Positions 41,116-52,066 of a stretch of DNA of 64,000 bases are shown here, in pieces. Below the pieces are notes generated by a model. The model saw nothing but the letters and a program-made list of their open reading frames with translations, made no database searches and was not told the origin of the DNA. This DNA comes from Crambe crambe. Taxonomy: Eukaryota; Porifera; Demospongiae; Poecilosclerida; Crambeidae. Every line of letters begins with the position of its first letter. The stretch's first letter is position 1. The DNA is taken from assembly GCA_963924555.1 (NCBI GenBank), contig OZ004583.1:5365501-5429500 (forward strand). The letters run 5' to 3'. The position numbers and the translations under genes were made by a program.

Positions 41116-43374
41116 TTACATTTCTTTGATGCTTTCTCCGACGTGTTTGCCTAAATGGGTGTATAATCACAGGAAACTTAATGTCCGATAAAATTTTTCT
41201 AATGACCAGTCAGATTGAATGTCTTATTTCTAGCTCTGGGCTTGAGTTTGTGTCTTCACCTCGTCAAGTCACTAGATTTACACTCACCAGCTTCTTTGAT
41301 TCCGTCTCTGATGATCCTATACTCTGTCCGACAAAATCTTTATATGACCAATCAGATTTAAATGTCTTATTTCTATCTCTGGGCTTGAGTTTGTCTCTTC
41401 ACCTCGTCAAGTCACTAGATTTACACTCACCAGCTTCTTTGATTCCGTCTCCGATGCGTTTGCCGGTATACATCCTATACTCTGTCCGACAAAATCTTTT
41501 ATATGACCAATCAGACTTAAATGTCTTATTCCTAGCTCTGGGCTTGAGTTTATCTCTTCACCTCGTCAAGTCACTAGATTTACACTCACCAGCTTCTTTG
41601 ATTCCGTCTCCGATGATCCTATACTCTGTCCGACAAAATCTTTATATGACCAATCAGATTTAAATGTCTTATTTCTATCTCTGGGCTTGAGTTTGTCTCT
41701 TCACCTCGTCAAGTCACTAGATTTACACTCACCAGCTTCTTTGATTCCGTCTCTGATGCGTTTGCCGGTATACATCCTATACTCTGTCCGACAAAATCTT
41801 TTATATGACCAATCAGACTTAAATGTCTTATTCCTAGCTCTGGGCTTGAGTTTATCTCTTCACCTCGTCAAGTCACTAGATTTACACTCACCAGCTTCTT
41901 TGATTCCGTCTCCGATGATCCTATACTCTGTCCGACAAAATCTTTATATGACCAATCAGATTTAAATGTCTTATTTCTATCTCTGGGCTTGAGTTTGTCT
42001 CTTCACCTCGTCAAGTCACTAGATTTATACTCACCAGCTTCTTTGATTCCGTCTCCGATGTGTTTGCCGGTATACATCCTATACTCTGTCCGACAAAATC
42101 TTTTATATGACCAATCAGACTTAAATGTCTTATTCCTAGCTCTGGGCTTGAGTTTATCTCTTCACCTCGTCAAGTCACTAGATTTACACTCACTAGCTTC
42201 TTTGATTCCATCTCCAATGTGTTCGCCGGTATACATCCTGTACTCTGTCCGACAAAATTTTTATATGACATGGCCAATCAGATTTAAATGTCGCTCTGGG
42301 CGTGAGTTCGTCTCTTCACCTCGTCAAGTCACTAGATTTACACTCACCAGCTTCTTTTATTCCATTTCCGATGTGTTTGCCGGTATACATCCACTATACT
42401 CTGTCCGACAAAATCTTTCATATGACCAATCAGATTTAAATGTCTTATTCCTAGCTCTGGGCTTGAGTTTGTCTCTTCGCCTCATCAAGTCACTAGATTT
42501 ACACTCGCCTACACTCCTTCCTACCATATACAATCAGTTTCAAAAAGGTTGCCTCATCAAGTCACTAGATTTACACTCACCAGCTTCTTTTATTCCATTT
42601 CCGATGTGTTTGCCGGTATACATCCACTATACTCTGTCCGACAAAATCTTTCATATGACCAATCAGATTTAAATGTCTTATTCCTAGCTCTGGGCTTGAG
42701 TTTATCTCTTCGCCTATCAAGTCACTAGATTTACACTCGCCTACACTCCTTCCTAAAAAAGCATATACAATCAGTTTCAAAAAAGTTGCCTCATCAAGTT
42801 ACTAGATTTACACTTACCAGCGTCTTTAATTTCGTCGCCTACATGTTTCCCTAAAAATGGGTATACAATCACAAGATACTTTGTCTAACCAAATCTTTAT
42901 AATGACCATTCAGATTGAATGTCTTATTTCTAGCTCTCGTCAAGTCACACTTACTTGCATCATTGATACCATCGCTGACGTGTTTGCCTAAAAATGGGTA
43001 TACAATCACAAGATACTTTATGTCTGACAAAATCTTTATAATGACCAATCAGATTGAATGTCTTTCTAGTTACACTTACCTGCGTTTTCTATCCCATTCC
43101 CAATCCCATTGCCGATGTGTTTGCCTAAAAATGGGTATACAATCACAAGATACTTTATGTCTAACAAAATCTTTATAATGACCAATCAGATTGAATGTCT
43201 TTCTAGTTACACTTACCTGCGTTTTCGATCCCATTGCCGATGTGTTTGCCTAAAAATGGGTATACAATCACAAGATACTTTATGTCTGACAAAATCTTTA
43301 TAATGACCAATCAGATTGAATGTCTTTCTAGTTACACTTACCTGCGTTATCGATACCGGCACCGATATGTTTCC
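41116..43374 (-). CDS. Micro-exon gene, array 2 (GKHIGxGIxxA 11-mer repeat protein)
   Basis: The 5' group (minus strand, phase 1 to 1, TTTTTAG or TTCCCTAAA-type acceptors, GTAAGT donors) is 43342-43374 GKHIGAGIDNA, 43217-43249 GKHIGNGIENA, 43080-43124 GKHIGNGIGNGIENA, 42955-42987 GKHVSDGINDA and 42818-42850 GKHVGDEIKDA. In the 3' group the near acceptor is lost and a CGGACAG acceptor further upstream gives longer exons that still keep frame. These are 51 nt (42194-42244, 42035-42085, 41733-41783, 41431-41481; EYRMYTGKHIGDGIKEA type) or 36 nt (41892-41927, 41590-41625, 41288-41323; EYRIIGDGIKEA type), with GTGAG donors. The last exon is 41116-41150, GKHVGESIKEM and TAA. Two units (42348 and 42581) carry a 2-bp insertion that breaks the frame. 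No 5' exon was identified. The function is unknown. Confidence 0.6.
41180..42700. repeat. Higher-order tandem repeat, 302-bp (159+143)
   Basis: Exon starts at 41431, 41590, 41733, 41892, 42035 and 42194 alternate 159 and 143 bp apart, so a two-exon block of 302 bp is repeated about three times. The plus-strand ORFs through this region arise only because the unit lacks stops in those frames. The 42.8-43.4 kb part has a simpler 125-137-bp unit. Confidence 0.9.
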
Positions 43375-43576
43375 CTAAAAATGGGTATACAATCACAAGA
43401 TACTTTATGTCCAACCAAATCTTCATAATGACCAATCAGATTGAATGTCTTATTTCTAGCTCTGGGAAAGGGAGAGATAGAGTGGGGGTTGGGAGCACCA
43501 CTCTTTCACTCCTTAGGTAGAACACTGTATTTGTGCAAAACCCTCTCATTCATTAAAATCTATTATACTGTATATG

Positions 43577-44069
43577 CAGGGTTCTCCCCAGGATTTTCTT
43601 AAGGCATAGGGGTGAGCTTGTATGGCATCCACAGGGGGTGGGTGCGGGAGGGGGATGTTCCCCCTCCCATGCATAGTGCAGAAGCTGAAATATAGCGAAT
43701 CCAATAAGGTCCCAGATTAGCTCTATTTGCACTATAACAGCTTATTAATCACCAAGTCATGTGGATCCATAAGAGGTTTAGAGGCTGAGCTGCACTTACT
43801 ACTTCCACTATCATCTAACCTTGGTCTGACTACAAAGATCTTTAGAGCAATTCTCTTTGCCATTATGCATTGCAACCTACACGTGTACTACAATAACAAC
43901 ACCTGCCTTATAAGGAATTATGTTATTATTGCAAACCACGCATGACTAATCTGGTGTGCTACATCAAGAATAATCAATCTACAAGGCATAGCGGTAAGGG
44001 GCAAAGCATAGCGGATAGAACTGAGGCATAGCGCCCCGCTATGTCTTAAGATGCCTAGGGAGAACCCTG
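43577..44069. mobile_element. hAT-like MITE, 493 bp
   Basis: The left end CAGGGTTCTCCCCAGG (43577) pairs with the right end CTAGGGAGAACCCTG (to 44069). The complementarity extends inward about 35 bp (TCTTAAGGCATAG and CTATGTCTTAAGA). A CAGGG terminus is typical of hAT elements. ATATG flanks both sides, fitting a 5-bp target duplication. Internal ORFs are insignificant. Confidence 0.8.
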
Positions 44070-45183
44070 ATATGCTTTGTGTTTCCAAATCCAGATAGCT
44101 AAAAATGAGGTTCTGAAGTGGGATAAAGTGAGCTTCCACTGTATAAGTCTAAGAAACTATTTCTCTAGCTGGGAAATAGAGCTACATTTAGTAGTATGTC
44201 AATAAGTTAAAGAGTATTATTAAATTAACCAGGTGAAGCCCTCCCATAAGGGAAATCCAACAGAAGTAGACTAGGGTCGCCACTGCATGGCAAGCGATAT
44301 GATCATTGTTTACAATGCATCCTTGTGTGAAATCCTCTTCATAAACTGCCCCAATCCTGACCTTGCCCATTTTCTGCCACTATAATTGTAATTTATAGCC
44401 AGATAATAATAATTGAAGAATCTGGGTTGCACATTTCAGTGAATTACAAAGGATTTTGAATGCTCCGTATTTTGGCTTGAAGGACCGTGAACTTCATTGT
44501 GCAGGGATTTTGAATTTGAAAAAAAAAACAACAAAAAAACCTCCATCATATAGCAAAGGAAGAGCACATGGTTTTCATTTTGTCAGTCATTTTGTTTTAT
44601 GCATACATAACATGACAGAGCACTGATGATGGACCCATAATTCCAACAGATTGTTATAATGTTCTGGTGTTAGGACAGCGATGTGACTGGATTCATATAA
44701 TCTCTTCATAACAATCTCTTTTCTCGACTGAGGGATTATGTGGGTGGGCACTGTTCCAAAGTTGTTCCAATCGAGAGTAATACCCCTTTTTCTTTCTGCT
44801 CACCTTTTCAGCAAGCATCAGAAGTGACTGTTCAAGTGGGCCAGTCCAGTGGGTATAGCTCCGTTTCGAACGAACATGCGTGTCTGATCACATGACCATA
44901 ATGATGTCATAAAAATTGAATATATAATATAATAATAACATTACAATTGTGTCACAGAATCCCATACCATCGGATGCACATTTTAGTTGTGTATCTCCTT
45001 CTGAACTGCCTCTTTCATGAGCCTAATTGGTCTCCAACCTGTGGATTACCAAAATATGTGATTTAGCTCAGCCTGGTCACAATGCAACCAATATTATACC
45101 TTGGACGTACTTGAGCTCAATTTCACTAAGAACAATTTGGCAGCTTGTGCCACTGATATATGATGTATAAATGCTAGTAGCTA
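44070..45183. other. No gene seen
   Basis: AT-rich sequence with an A-rich tract (44520-44541). A 60-codon minus-strand ORF at 44188 has no coding signature. Confidence 0.5.
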
Positions 45184-45958
45184 CTAAAATAGTATGAACC
45201 CTATACATGACCTCCACCTCTTTCCCTTACAACCTGTCCTCCTCTCCCCACCCCTCCCTCTGCTCCACCTCCTGAGTAGCCTACAATTGAGGTGAGGTTG
45301 TACCACATACGTATTTTGTAATCTCAAGATACCGAAAAATTTGGCCTCTGTATTGGCTGTAGTGGTGGAGGGCTCCTCCATAAGTGATTTCCTGTATGAT
45401 TGAAGGAAATAAATGGGTTAGGTTGTTTTGGCTTTGCGGATGAGGTTAAGTAATGTCTGTTGAGACTGTTTTCCAGCTCTCTCTTTCTCCAGTCCATTTG
45501 ACTGAGGAGATTTTGTAGTCCTGCTGTGGTAGGTCCTCTTGTGGTTGGTGTGTCTGAATCGCTGTGGTCTCGTGGAATAGCCATGTCTCTTAGGAAGTGT
45601 CTTCACTACTGTTACTCTGATGCCACAGTTTTGGGATTATTGAAGGTCGCTGGGATGTGCCAGGTAAGATCTGCTGGTATAGGGAGCCAGTCACTCCACC
45701 GCTTGGTCTCTGGAAGGTTCCAAGTAAGTCTCTGCTGCTGCAGGTGAGTAGCTGTGAAAAGAGCTGGGTGAAATCTCTTATTGAGAGTCTCCGGGAGGTC
45801 CGGGTTAGTAATCTCCATTTGATGGCGAACAGGTGAGAAGGTCTGCTGCCACCAATATTGTGCATGTGTCTGCCAGCCTTGCAGATGAGCCGAGGTCTAG
45901 GCTTATACAAGCAACAAACTGTACCGCACTTAGTGTAACAGAATCTTAATCTGAACAA
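45184..45958 (-). pseudogene. Charged/Pro-rich ORFs of R2-like build
   Basis: Three overlapping minus-strand frames. 45612-45818 reads DLPETLNKRFHPALFTATHL, and 45324-45584 starts MAIPRDHSDSDTPTT, then LLSQMDWRKRELENSLNRHY and Pro-rich sequence. A Gly-rich stretch (GYSGGGAEGGVGRGG) is readable at about 45221-45271 in another frame between an AG acceptor and a GTAAGG donor. Frame changes are needed to link them. The family is unknown. Confidence 0.3.
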
Positions 45959-48900
45959 AAAGCATATGAAATTTCAAGTTTTTAGTTGCGTGTGAGCATG
46001 CTCAATGAGAGTGTTACGTAATTACGAGTGTTAATTATTCTGTGTCACTGTTCCTCTGTGTCCTTTGGACTGATCTCTTGTTGGAGCTGTGTGTCCAGGA
46101 GGTCCCAGCCCAACAGTAGTGTGCTTCCTTCAGTTTTTGCTTCATCAGAAACTGTTGGTTTCCACTCCAGTTTGGTTATGGTTGGGGCTGATGGCTCTGG
46201 AGCATGTCTTGCTCCTAGTAGTTTGTTGGTGGAACAAGCCCACACCTGATTTCTGTTGCTGGTTTTCCCCTAGCTTGGTTTTGGCAACCCTGGACATCTT
46301 CTGGTTTGGTGAATGCCAAGCGAATGGTATAACAGATATATATCAGATAAAGACCTGACGTTTCAGAACTCTTGTTCCTTCTTCAGGGGTACTTACTGAG
46401 CATCTTACTGTCTGCAGTCCAACTTTCTATAGTTTTAATCTCGATAGGCTCACCATGTGAGAGTATGCAGCAGATCTACTTTATTCGTGTTTTATGTTAC
46501 TAACCAACAAGTGGTTATCTATAAGTCGAAGATATTCTTCATTCAAGCTTGCCAAGGTGAAATCCAGTAAATTGATCAAATGAAAGAGTGTTTAAGACAG
46601 AATGCTGCTTGTTACAAAGAAACTCACTAAAGCAGCCATGCCTTGATCAATTTTTCGAACTGCAGCCATGTGCTGACTGCTTGTTCTTACTACATGAACT
46701 AGTGGGCAAGGTATGTGTAGTGAGCAATGCTTCACATTGTTTCTAAAGTAGATGGGAGCATCCATGAACTTACTCAACTCTAAGAACCTGGACCTTTTTT
46801 AGTGAAAAAACCACAAGGAAGCACAAGTAGCATAGGTGCTAACATCAAAATGCCCCCTTGATGACGATGTCACCATGCCGATTTTACAGCGGGACGTGAG
46901 CGGCTTTGAGGCTTTCTTTTCCCCTACACATCCTGGCCTTTGCTGCATCACTAGGAAGAAGTCTCTTGACTGTAGAGAGGGAGAAGGAGGAGTTAGTAAT
47001 AGTCCTATTTAGCAGTTGTTTTGTGTTTTTTTTGTGGACTTTCTGATATTGCCTACTCTTCTGCAAATTTCACGGTTCTACATCTTGATATGTGAATGTA
47101 TAGTTCTTATGTACTGAGTGAGATTTGTTTTAGCCAAAATCTCTCCTGATTATGATACTAGAGACGTTCACATGGTGCAAATTGTTGTAGTTGGTCTAGT
47201 CTTTTATCTAAATGGACATTTTCTTGTATATAACTCGGCAAAATATTTCTTGATGGTGCTGAGTTGCTACTTGTGGTCCATGGGATAAAAGAAAACCAGA
47301 ATCATGCTGTTCACTCTAAGAACCTAAGCTTATTATATTAACTCATGAAAGGTCAAATTATACTACTGGCCTGATGGTCCAGTAATCATGTTTCTCCATA
47401 GTTGACCTTCAGATAAGGCTGAATTATAACAAAATTATGACCGTATTGGTAGTGCAGACATTCACATGACTTCTTCTTAGTATACCTGTTTTATAATTCA
47501 TACCATTATGTATTGTATTTGTACAATTGTCATAAATAAGGTTGAGTTTCCTTTATATTTTATGTATGTAGCTAGCTTATTCCCTTCCCTTTGTAAGCCT
47601 TCACAGTTTTATTTATTTATTTATTTCTGTATAAGCTGCTTTCTCCTTTTTATATTCTTTTTTAGTTATCTCCAAACAATACTGTATCCTTTGTCTTCTT
47701 TTCTATTATAATTCTTGGGGAAAAAAGAGCAACACAATACTATGTAAAGTGAACACTCGTCAACTCTGTTATAACAGCAGGCATTCTGATAAATAACAAA
47801 GCATTTATTAAGGCTATTATCTCCAAATTGAATTTCCTGTTCTATCTTTGTGGCAAAGAAGAAGTGCTTGGCTCGGCTAAGCCAAAAAAAAAAAAAAAAA
47901 ACACCTTAGAAAAAAAAAATCTCCATCCACTAGTTTAACTGATGGATAACAACAGCTGTCAATAAAATTTAACTTTATTTTTTGTCTTTTTTTGGTTGTA
48001 GTTTTGTTTGTTTGTTTTAAACTTTTGTTCTTGAAATTGTGGTGCATCTAAACATTCGGTGTCCGATCTTTTTTCATCTGCCTTAGGAGGCAGTTTAGTG
48101 GAATTTTAGTGGAGCATGCTACTATCGACAAGTGTCAAGATAAAAGCTGCCCTCAAATCGCTCATTTCAAACATATAACATTTCCAACTCTCAGGCTTGC
48201 TGCTTGAATGAACTACCCTCCATCTTCAGCTTTGTCAACACATGGTATTAGACACATACACTAATTTACATTGAAACCATGGTGATTCCTGCTTTAGAAG
48301 TACTAGTTCTTTCTCTAATATAAAGACTCTGTCTTGCAAAGGGATATAGCATATACGCACCTGCCACAGCTACATATTACTGATAAGTCTTCCATGGAGG
48401 AAGGTATACATTATAATCCCACTGGAGAATTAAACCTGAGCAAATATAGACTTTAATATGAACTTCATTGTTTATTTTAACTAGCTAGTTTTTTTTTAAT
48501 TTTTGTTTATTCAGCTTGCTTTTATTTATTATTGTCATCCTCTAGACTTTAATATTAACTTCATCATGAATTTATTTATTTATTTTGTTATTTGTTTGTT
48601 GGTTTGTTTATTCAGCTTGTTATCATCTCTAAACATCTCTGAATGTAGTAAACTCATTTATCAAGTCTCACTTGACTTAGCCTAATATGTCATCATCATC
48701 TTTATAATTATTGTGTCTTGATATTTCTGATACTGAGCTTTCCTCTTCAATTCTTTTATCAGGTACATACTATTGAAGTACATGTGAATGTGTGCATACT
48801 ATATGGGTTTATAATTTTTATTTCGTACAGCCCCAGCTTGAAAAATGAAAGTTACGGAATTAACTCCATATTCGTGTAGTGTGTATTGGAATTGGCTTTA

Positions 48901-48980
48901 CAAGTGGTACAGGGGGTGTTAAAAGGGCAGAAGCATTTTCTTTGGTGGAGGTAACATTGACCTGCTCATTTGAACGTCCT
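45959..48980. other. No confident gene; decayed repeats
   Basis: Short ORFs only (46045-46245, 46592-46777, 46884-47066 on minus). GACGTTTCAGAACTCTTGTT followed by CTTCAGGGG at 46358-46398 resembles the 19769 motif. 47440-48830 is a diverged copy of 17930-20030. An A-tract is at 47884-47901. Confidence 0.5.
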
Positions 48981-48981
48981 T

Positions 48982-49291
48982 CTAACCTGCCCATCTATTG
49001 TACGGTAACTCCCAAGTACTTGCATGTATCAGTGTAATGTCTGTCTTTGACATCTCCCTCCAACTCCACACCACCTTCTCTGCTGCAAACCTTTTTGTGA
49101 CTCTGTATGCTACAGTAGTGTTGAAGCTTTGTATTCTAACTTGTGTAATGGATTGGTCAAGTAGCTTTCTGAAGTTGAATGCAGTTTCTACCGATCTTGC
49201 TGATCTTCTTCTGGTCCGATGGCAACACTGTTCCATACAGAATGGACTGTCTCCTTGGACTACACCCTTTCAAGTGTCTTCATACTCTTAG
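48982..49291 (-). pseudogene. Reverse-transcriptase remnant (non-LTR type)
   Basis: Near 49265-49225 the minus strand reads KGVVQGDSPFCMEQC, resembling the RT palm motif G-x-x-QGD-S/P. Near 49030-48990 another frame reads GVELEGDVKDRHYTDTCKYL followed by GV, resembling the RT thumb entry T-x-K-YLG. The distance is shorter than in an intact RT and no YxDD was found, so the region is a deleted relic. Confidence 0.4.
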
Positions 49292-49581
49292 TCTTATCCT
49301 GGTCCATTCCATCGATGATGGCAACACTGTTTCTACAAAAGTGACTGTCTCCTTGCACTACTACCAAGGTTTATATCTATCAGCATCTCAGCCACCCATG
49401 CAGCTCATTTTTTAGCTCGGCCTTCAGCTGCAGGATTCCTGCATTGAATTCAGCTTTTAGCTCTGCCTTTGCCTGCACATGGCTATAAGTGTCGGTTTGG
49501 AAATTGGTAATGTAATTGAGCCTGTGAAGAAGGTAATTCATAGTCTGCTTAGTGGCCATCCTCAAGTAGCTCTAATTTTGA

Positions 49582-49779
49582 TTATGCATTTGATGAACCA
49601 AACCTCCAAGAACTCTGTTGAAATGTAAGGTGAAGGGGCAGGTTTCTCACATAGCCGAACGTCATGACCTCCGAGAGGTGGGAATATAGAAGGTCGTCTG
49701 CATGAATCCTATGCTCAATGGCTAGATGGTCCATGTAACGATTTGACACCTTGATATGGTGGTCTTTGCCATCGTGCAT
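49582..49779 (-). CDS. LAIEH-DDLLYSH family ORF, copy 2
   Basis: The frame is open upstream of the Met as well (RNDWRKYGGVEMHDGKDHH is readable in copies with TGTCGAAATG). It continues through NRYMDHLAIEHRIHADDLLY to a stop after RFGSSNA. This copy differs from 50533 by MTFGYV versus VTFSYI. Function unknown. Confidence 0.4.
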   Translation of the reverse strand: MHDGKDHHIKVSNRYMDHLAIEHRIHADDLLYSHLSEVMTFGYVRNLPLHLTFQQSSWRFGSSNA

Positions 49780-50532
49780 CTCAACCCCGCCATATTTTCT
49801 CCAATCATTTCAACAGGTTTATCCATTAATTTTTTAGATCTCTAAAATAGTTGTTTTAATAAAACTAAAACTGAGTGTGCCACTGCAGCTCTGGCCATTT
49901 CAAAATCTAAGTCTGCCCTTCCCAATGATTTCTTGATATAAATCTTCCTGTTCATCCCTCAAATAGCTCCTTTTGGCCTTTTCCAGTTGGGATCAAAGGT
50001 TTCTGTGGAAATGAATTTTGAGAACAATACGTGTTTACCCTCATTTTCTGTCCCATTAAATCAGAAGCATCCCATAATTAGTTATAAATTGGAATTAAAA
50101 AGGACAATAACACAAAAATGCATAAGTGAGTCTCAATCTGTTCATCTGACATCTTAGACTGCAAAAAAAAAAAAAAAAAAAAAAATGAAACAGAATGAAA
50201 GTCAGTGGAGATTGAGTGTGAGGTTTGCAGTATCTATTATAATTCCCTATCCTTCATGCTTTCACTTACCAGCTCTTTCCCCCACCCATGATCCGAATCC
50301 TGAGGGTAGGGGTTGGTGTATTGGTGGTGTAATTGGTGGCTTTGGCTTTTCTTGTAAATATTGTTTTAGAAACCTATACGAAAAGAATAAGATAGGGTTA
50401 GTTTGGGCTTTCCTCACTGTGTGGGAGGTGGAGGAGGGAAGTCTAGGATCACTCTATTATTGAGGCGAGCCAGTCACACACTAGCATGTTGGCTACTGGA
50501 GTTTGGCCATCCTCAAGTAGCTCTAATTTTGA

Positions 50533-50730
50533 TTATGCATTTGATGAACCAAACCTCCAAGAACTCTGTTGAAATGTAAGGCAATGGGGCAGGTTTCTTA
50601 TGTAGCTGAATGTCACAACCTCCAGGAGGTGGGAATATAGAAGGTCGGCTGCGTGAATCCTATGCTCAATGGCTAGATGGTCCATGTAACGATTTGACAC
50701 CTTGATATGGTGGTCTTTGCCATTGTGCAT
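50533..50730 (-). CDS. LAIEH-DDLLYSH family ORF, copy 3
   Basis: Same 65-codon frame as 49582, with HAADLLYSHLLEVVTF. It is nearly identical to 56017-56214. Confidence 0.4.
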   Translation of the reverse strand: MHNGKDHHIKVSNRYMDHLAIEHRIHAADLLYSHLLEVVTFSYIRNLPHCLTFQQSSWRFGSSNA

Positions 50731-50983
50731 CTCAACCCCGCCATATTTTCTCCAATCATTTCGACAGGTTTATCCATTATCTCTAAAAATATACCGCCCC
50801 TATGAGTCCATCCTCTACACTTTAATTTCACTAGCTAATAATTAGAAAAATATACTTACTGGTTGTGTCCAATTCTCTGTGTCCTAAATTAAATGTGATA
50901 GTGCAGTGTAAGGCTAGCAGGGGGGCTAGGGTCAGGAGTATTGATGGGTACACCTACCTTAAAATATGTTGCAATGTCTTCTA

Positions 50984-52066
50984 TTATAGAATCTCGATTA
51001 ATTCTTCCCCTGTAGTGTAAAAAATGTATGTCACCATCACTACACATTTCACATTTGTAAAACTCACCAGCCATTTTTTTGTGGAATTTCAATATGTGTG
51101 AAAGTTTCCTTTCCTGGCACCAAGTATAGCTAATAACTTACTGTTTTCATTTTTAAATTTTCAATTTCTTTGTCTATATGAATAGAATTAAAAGGTATAG
51201 CTACCATTAACATAAGAACTTACCTTTGACATTTCTTTCCTTCTCAATGACTTCTACAATAACAATGGAAATACTAGGCTATCATTATCAGAAAATGGTA
51301 CACTTACTGATTTCTTTTTTGAGCTTGTTAATCACTGTGATATATAAGTCGGTAAGAATTAGCTATACATATTTTTAATACGCTTATTGCTTACTTTTAT
51401 CTTCCATATCTTCTATGTCTATAATGATTTACATTAATTTTGTTATTACCACCGTGGCACGCTACAATTTTATCTAGCTGTAATAGCTATCGCTATTTTG
51501 GATATTAGCTCACCTATCCTGTTACTGTCAACACTGTCAAGAGTTGTCTTGATCATTGTCCTCCTCATGAACTTCCTGACCGTGGTGAAGTAGACCCTTC
51601 CATCTCTCCTGGTTGTGGCCACGGTCTCCATCCCCTCCCCCTCGCAGTAGTCCCCCTGCTTGATCTGCTCGGTCCTCTTGCTGAGCTCGTTCCACACCTG
51701 GATGGCAGGGTTGTACTTCAGGGGCTGCCTGACCCCCTTGAGAGCCATCTTGAACTTGAACTTCTCTCCGTCGAAGATGATCAGCATGTAGGTCTTCCTG
51801 ACTGCAAAGGTCCCGCACACCACAAAGGCGTGCTCTCCGCCAGTGTCGTTCCTGAACTGACCCAGCTTGTTTCCTATCAGGTCCAGTTCCTTCATCCTCT
51901 CCAGGGTGGCCACGGTGGTGAAGTTAGAGTCCGTGTCCTGGTAGTACACTTGGTACAGACAGTCCCTGGCGCTGACGTCGAAACAGCCCACCGCGTGGTT
52001 GACAAAGTGCATGTAGTACCTGCCGAGGGAGAGGGTCTCAGAGCTAGGGCTAAGTAAAGAAAGCAT
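50984..52066 (-). CDS. Chimeric gene: family-B DNA polymerase fragment spliced to coiled-coil micro-exons
   Basis: Exon 1 (51512-52066, ATG at 52064) has YYQDTDS, the metal-binding motif C of family-B polymerases. It continues IGNKLGQFRNDTGG, KTYMLIIFDGEKFKFKMAL and KGVRQ, as in the protein-primed polymerases of Polinton/adintovirus-type elements. Exonuclease and fingers regions are missing. The exon is GC-rich in AT-rich surroundings. It ends AGGATAG/GTGAGC in phase 1. Micro-exons follow in matching phase: 51395-51418 DIEDMEDK, 51308-51334 MINKLKKEI, 51224-51253 KVIEKERNVK, 51142-51173 DKEIENLKMKT (32 nt, ends in phase 0), 51068-51113 ERKLSHILKFHKKMAG and 50984-51009 EELIEIL stop. The lost catalytic parts mean no polymerase activity. 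Expression is unproven. Confidence 0.6.
51123..51520. repeat. Micro-exon module M, copy 1
   Basis: Shared at high identity with 54437-54840 and 58546-58945. Copy 1 differs by a one-base loss in the 51142 exon. Confidence 0.95.
51512..52066 (-). CDS. Family-B DNA polymerase C-terminal palm fragment
   Basis: 185 codons, intact, GC-rich. Motif C YYQDTDS lies about 40 residues from the start. Motifs A and B and the exonuclease should precede it and are absent. The downstream part is Lys-rich (ELSKRTEQIKQGDY; VYFTTVRKFMRRTM), as in palm/thumb regions. The most likely source is a Polinton-like virus or transposon. Adjacent Polinton genes (integrase, ATPase, capsid) were not seen. Confidence 0.65.

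Larger units (their letters stand above)
49560..50770. repeat. Segmental duplication D1, copy a
   Basis: It matches 55050-56280 over about 1.2 kb, including the poly(A) tract (50163-50185 here). Its first 240 bp recur inverted in neither copy but directly at its own 3' end (50510-50770), so the peptide-coding block occurs twice per copy. Small differences include a 15-bp loss in copy b near 55840 and a different A-tract length. Confidence 0.95.

Noticed and set aside
42348-42633. Two further array 2 micro-exons (42348 and 42581)
   Set aside because: A 2-bp insertion (CCACTATAC) puts them out of frame with every nearby acceptor I could find.
41181-42672. Long plus-strand ORFs with repeats of LSLHLVKSLDLHSPASLIPS
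   Set aside because: They are antisense read-through of the array 2 tandem unit and have no splice or start support; the minus strand explains the structure better.
50163-50185. Poly(A) tail of a processed retrocopy
   Set aside because: It lies inside duplication D1 in both copies with no coding sequence upstream and no target duplication, so it is a simple A-tract.
51537-52057. Other frames of the GC-rich island (93 codons on minus, 75 on plus)
   Set aside because: GC-rich DNA has few stops; only the frame with YYQDTDS has family motifs.
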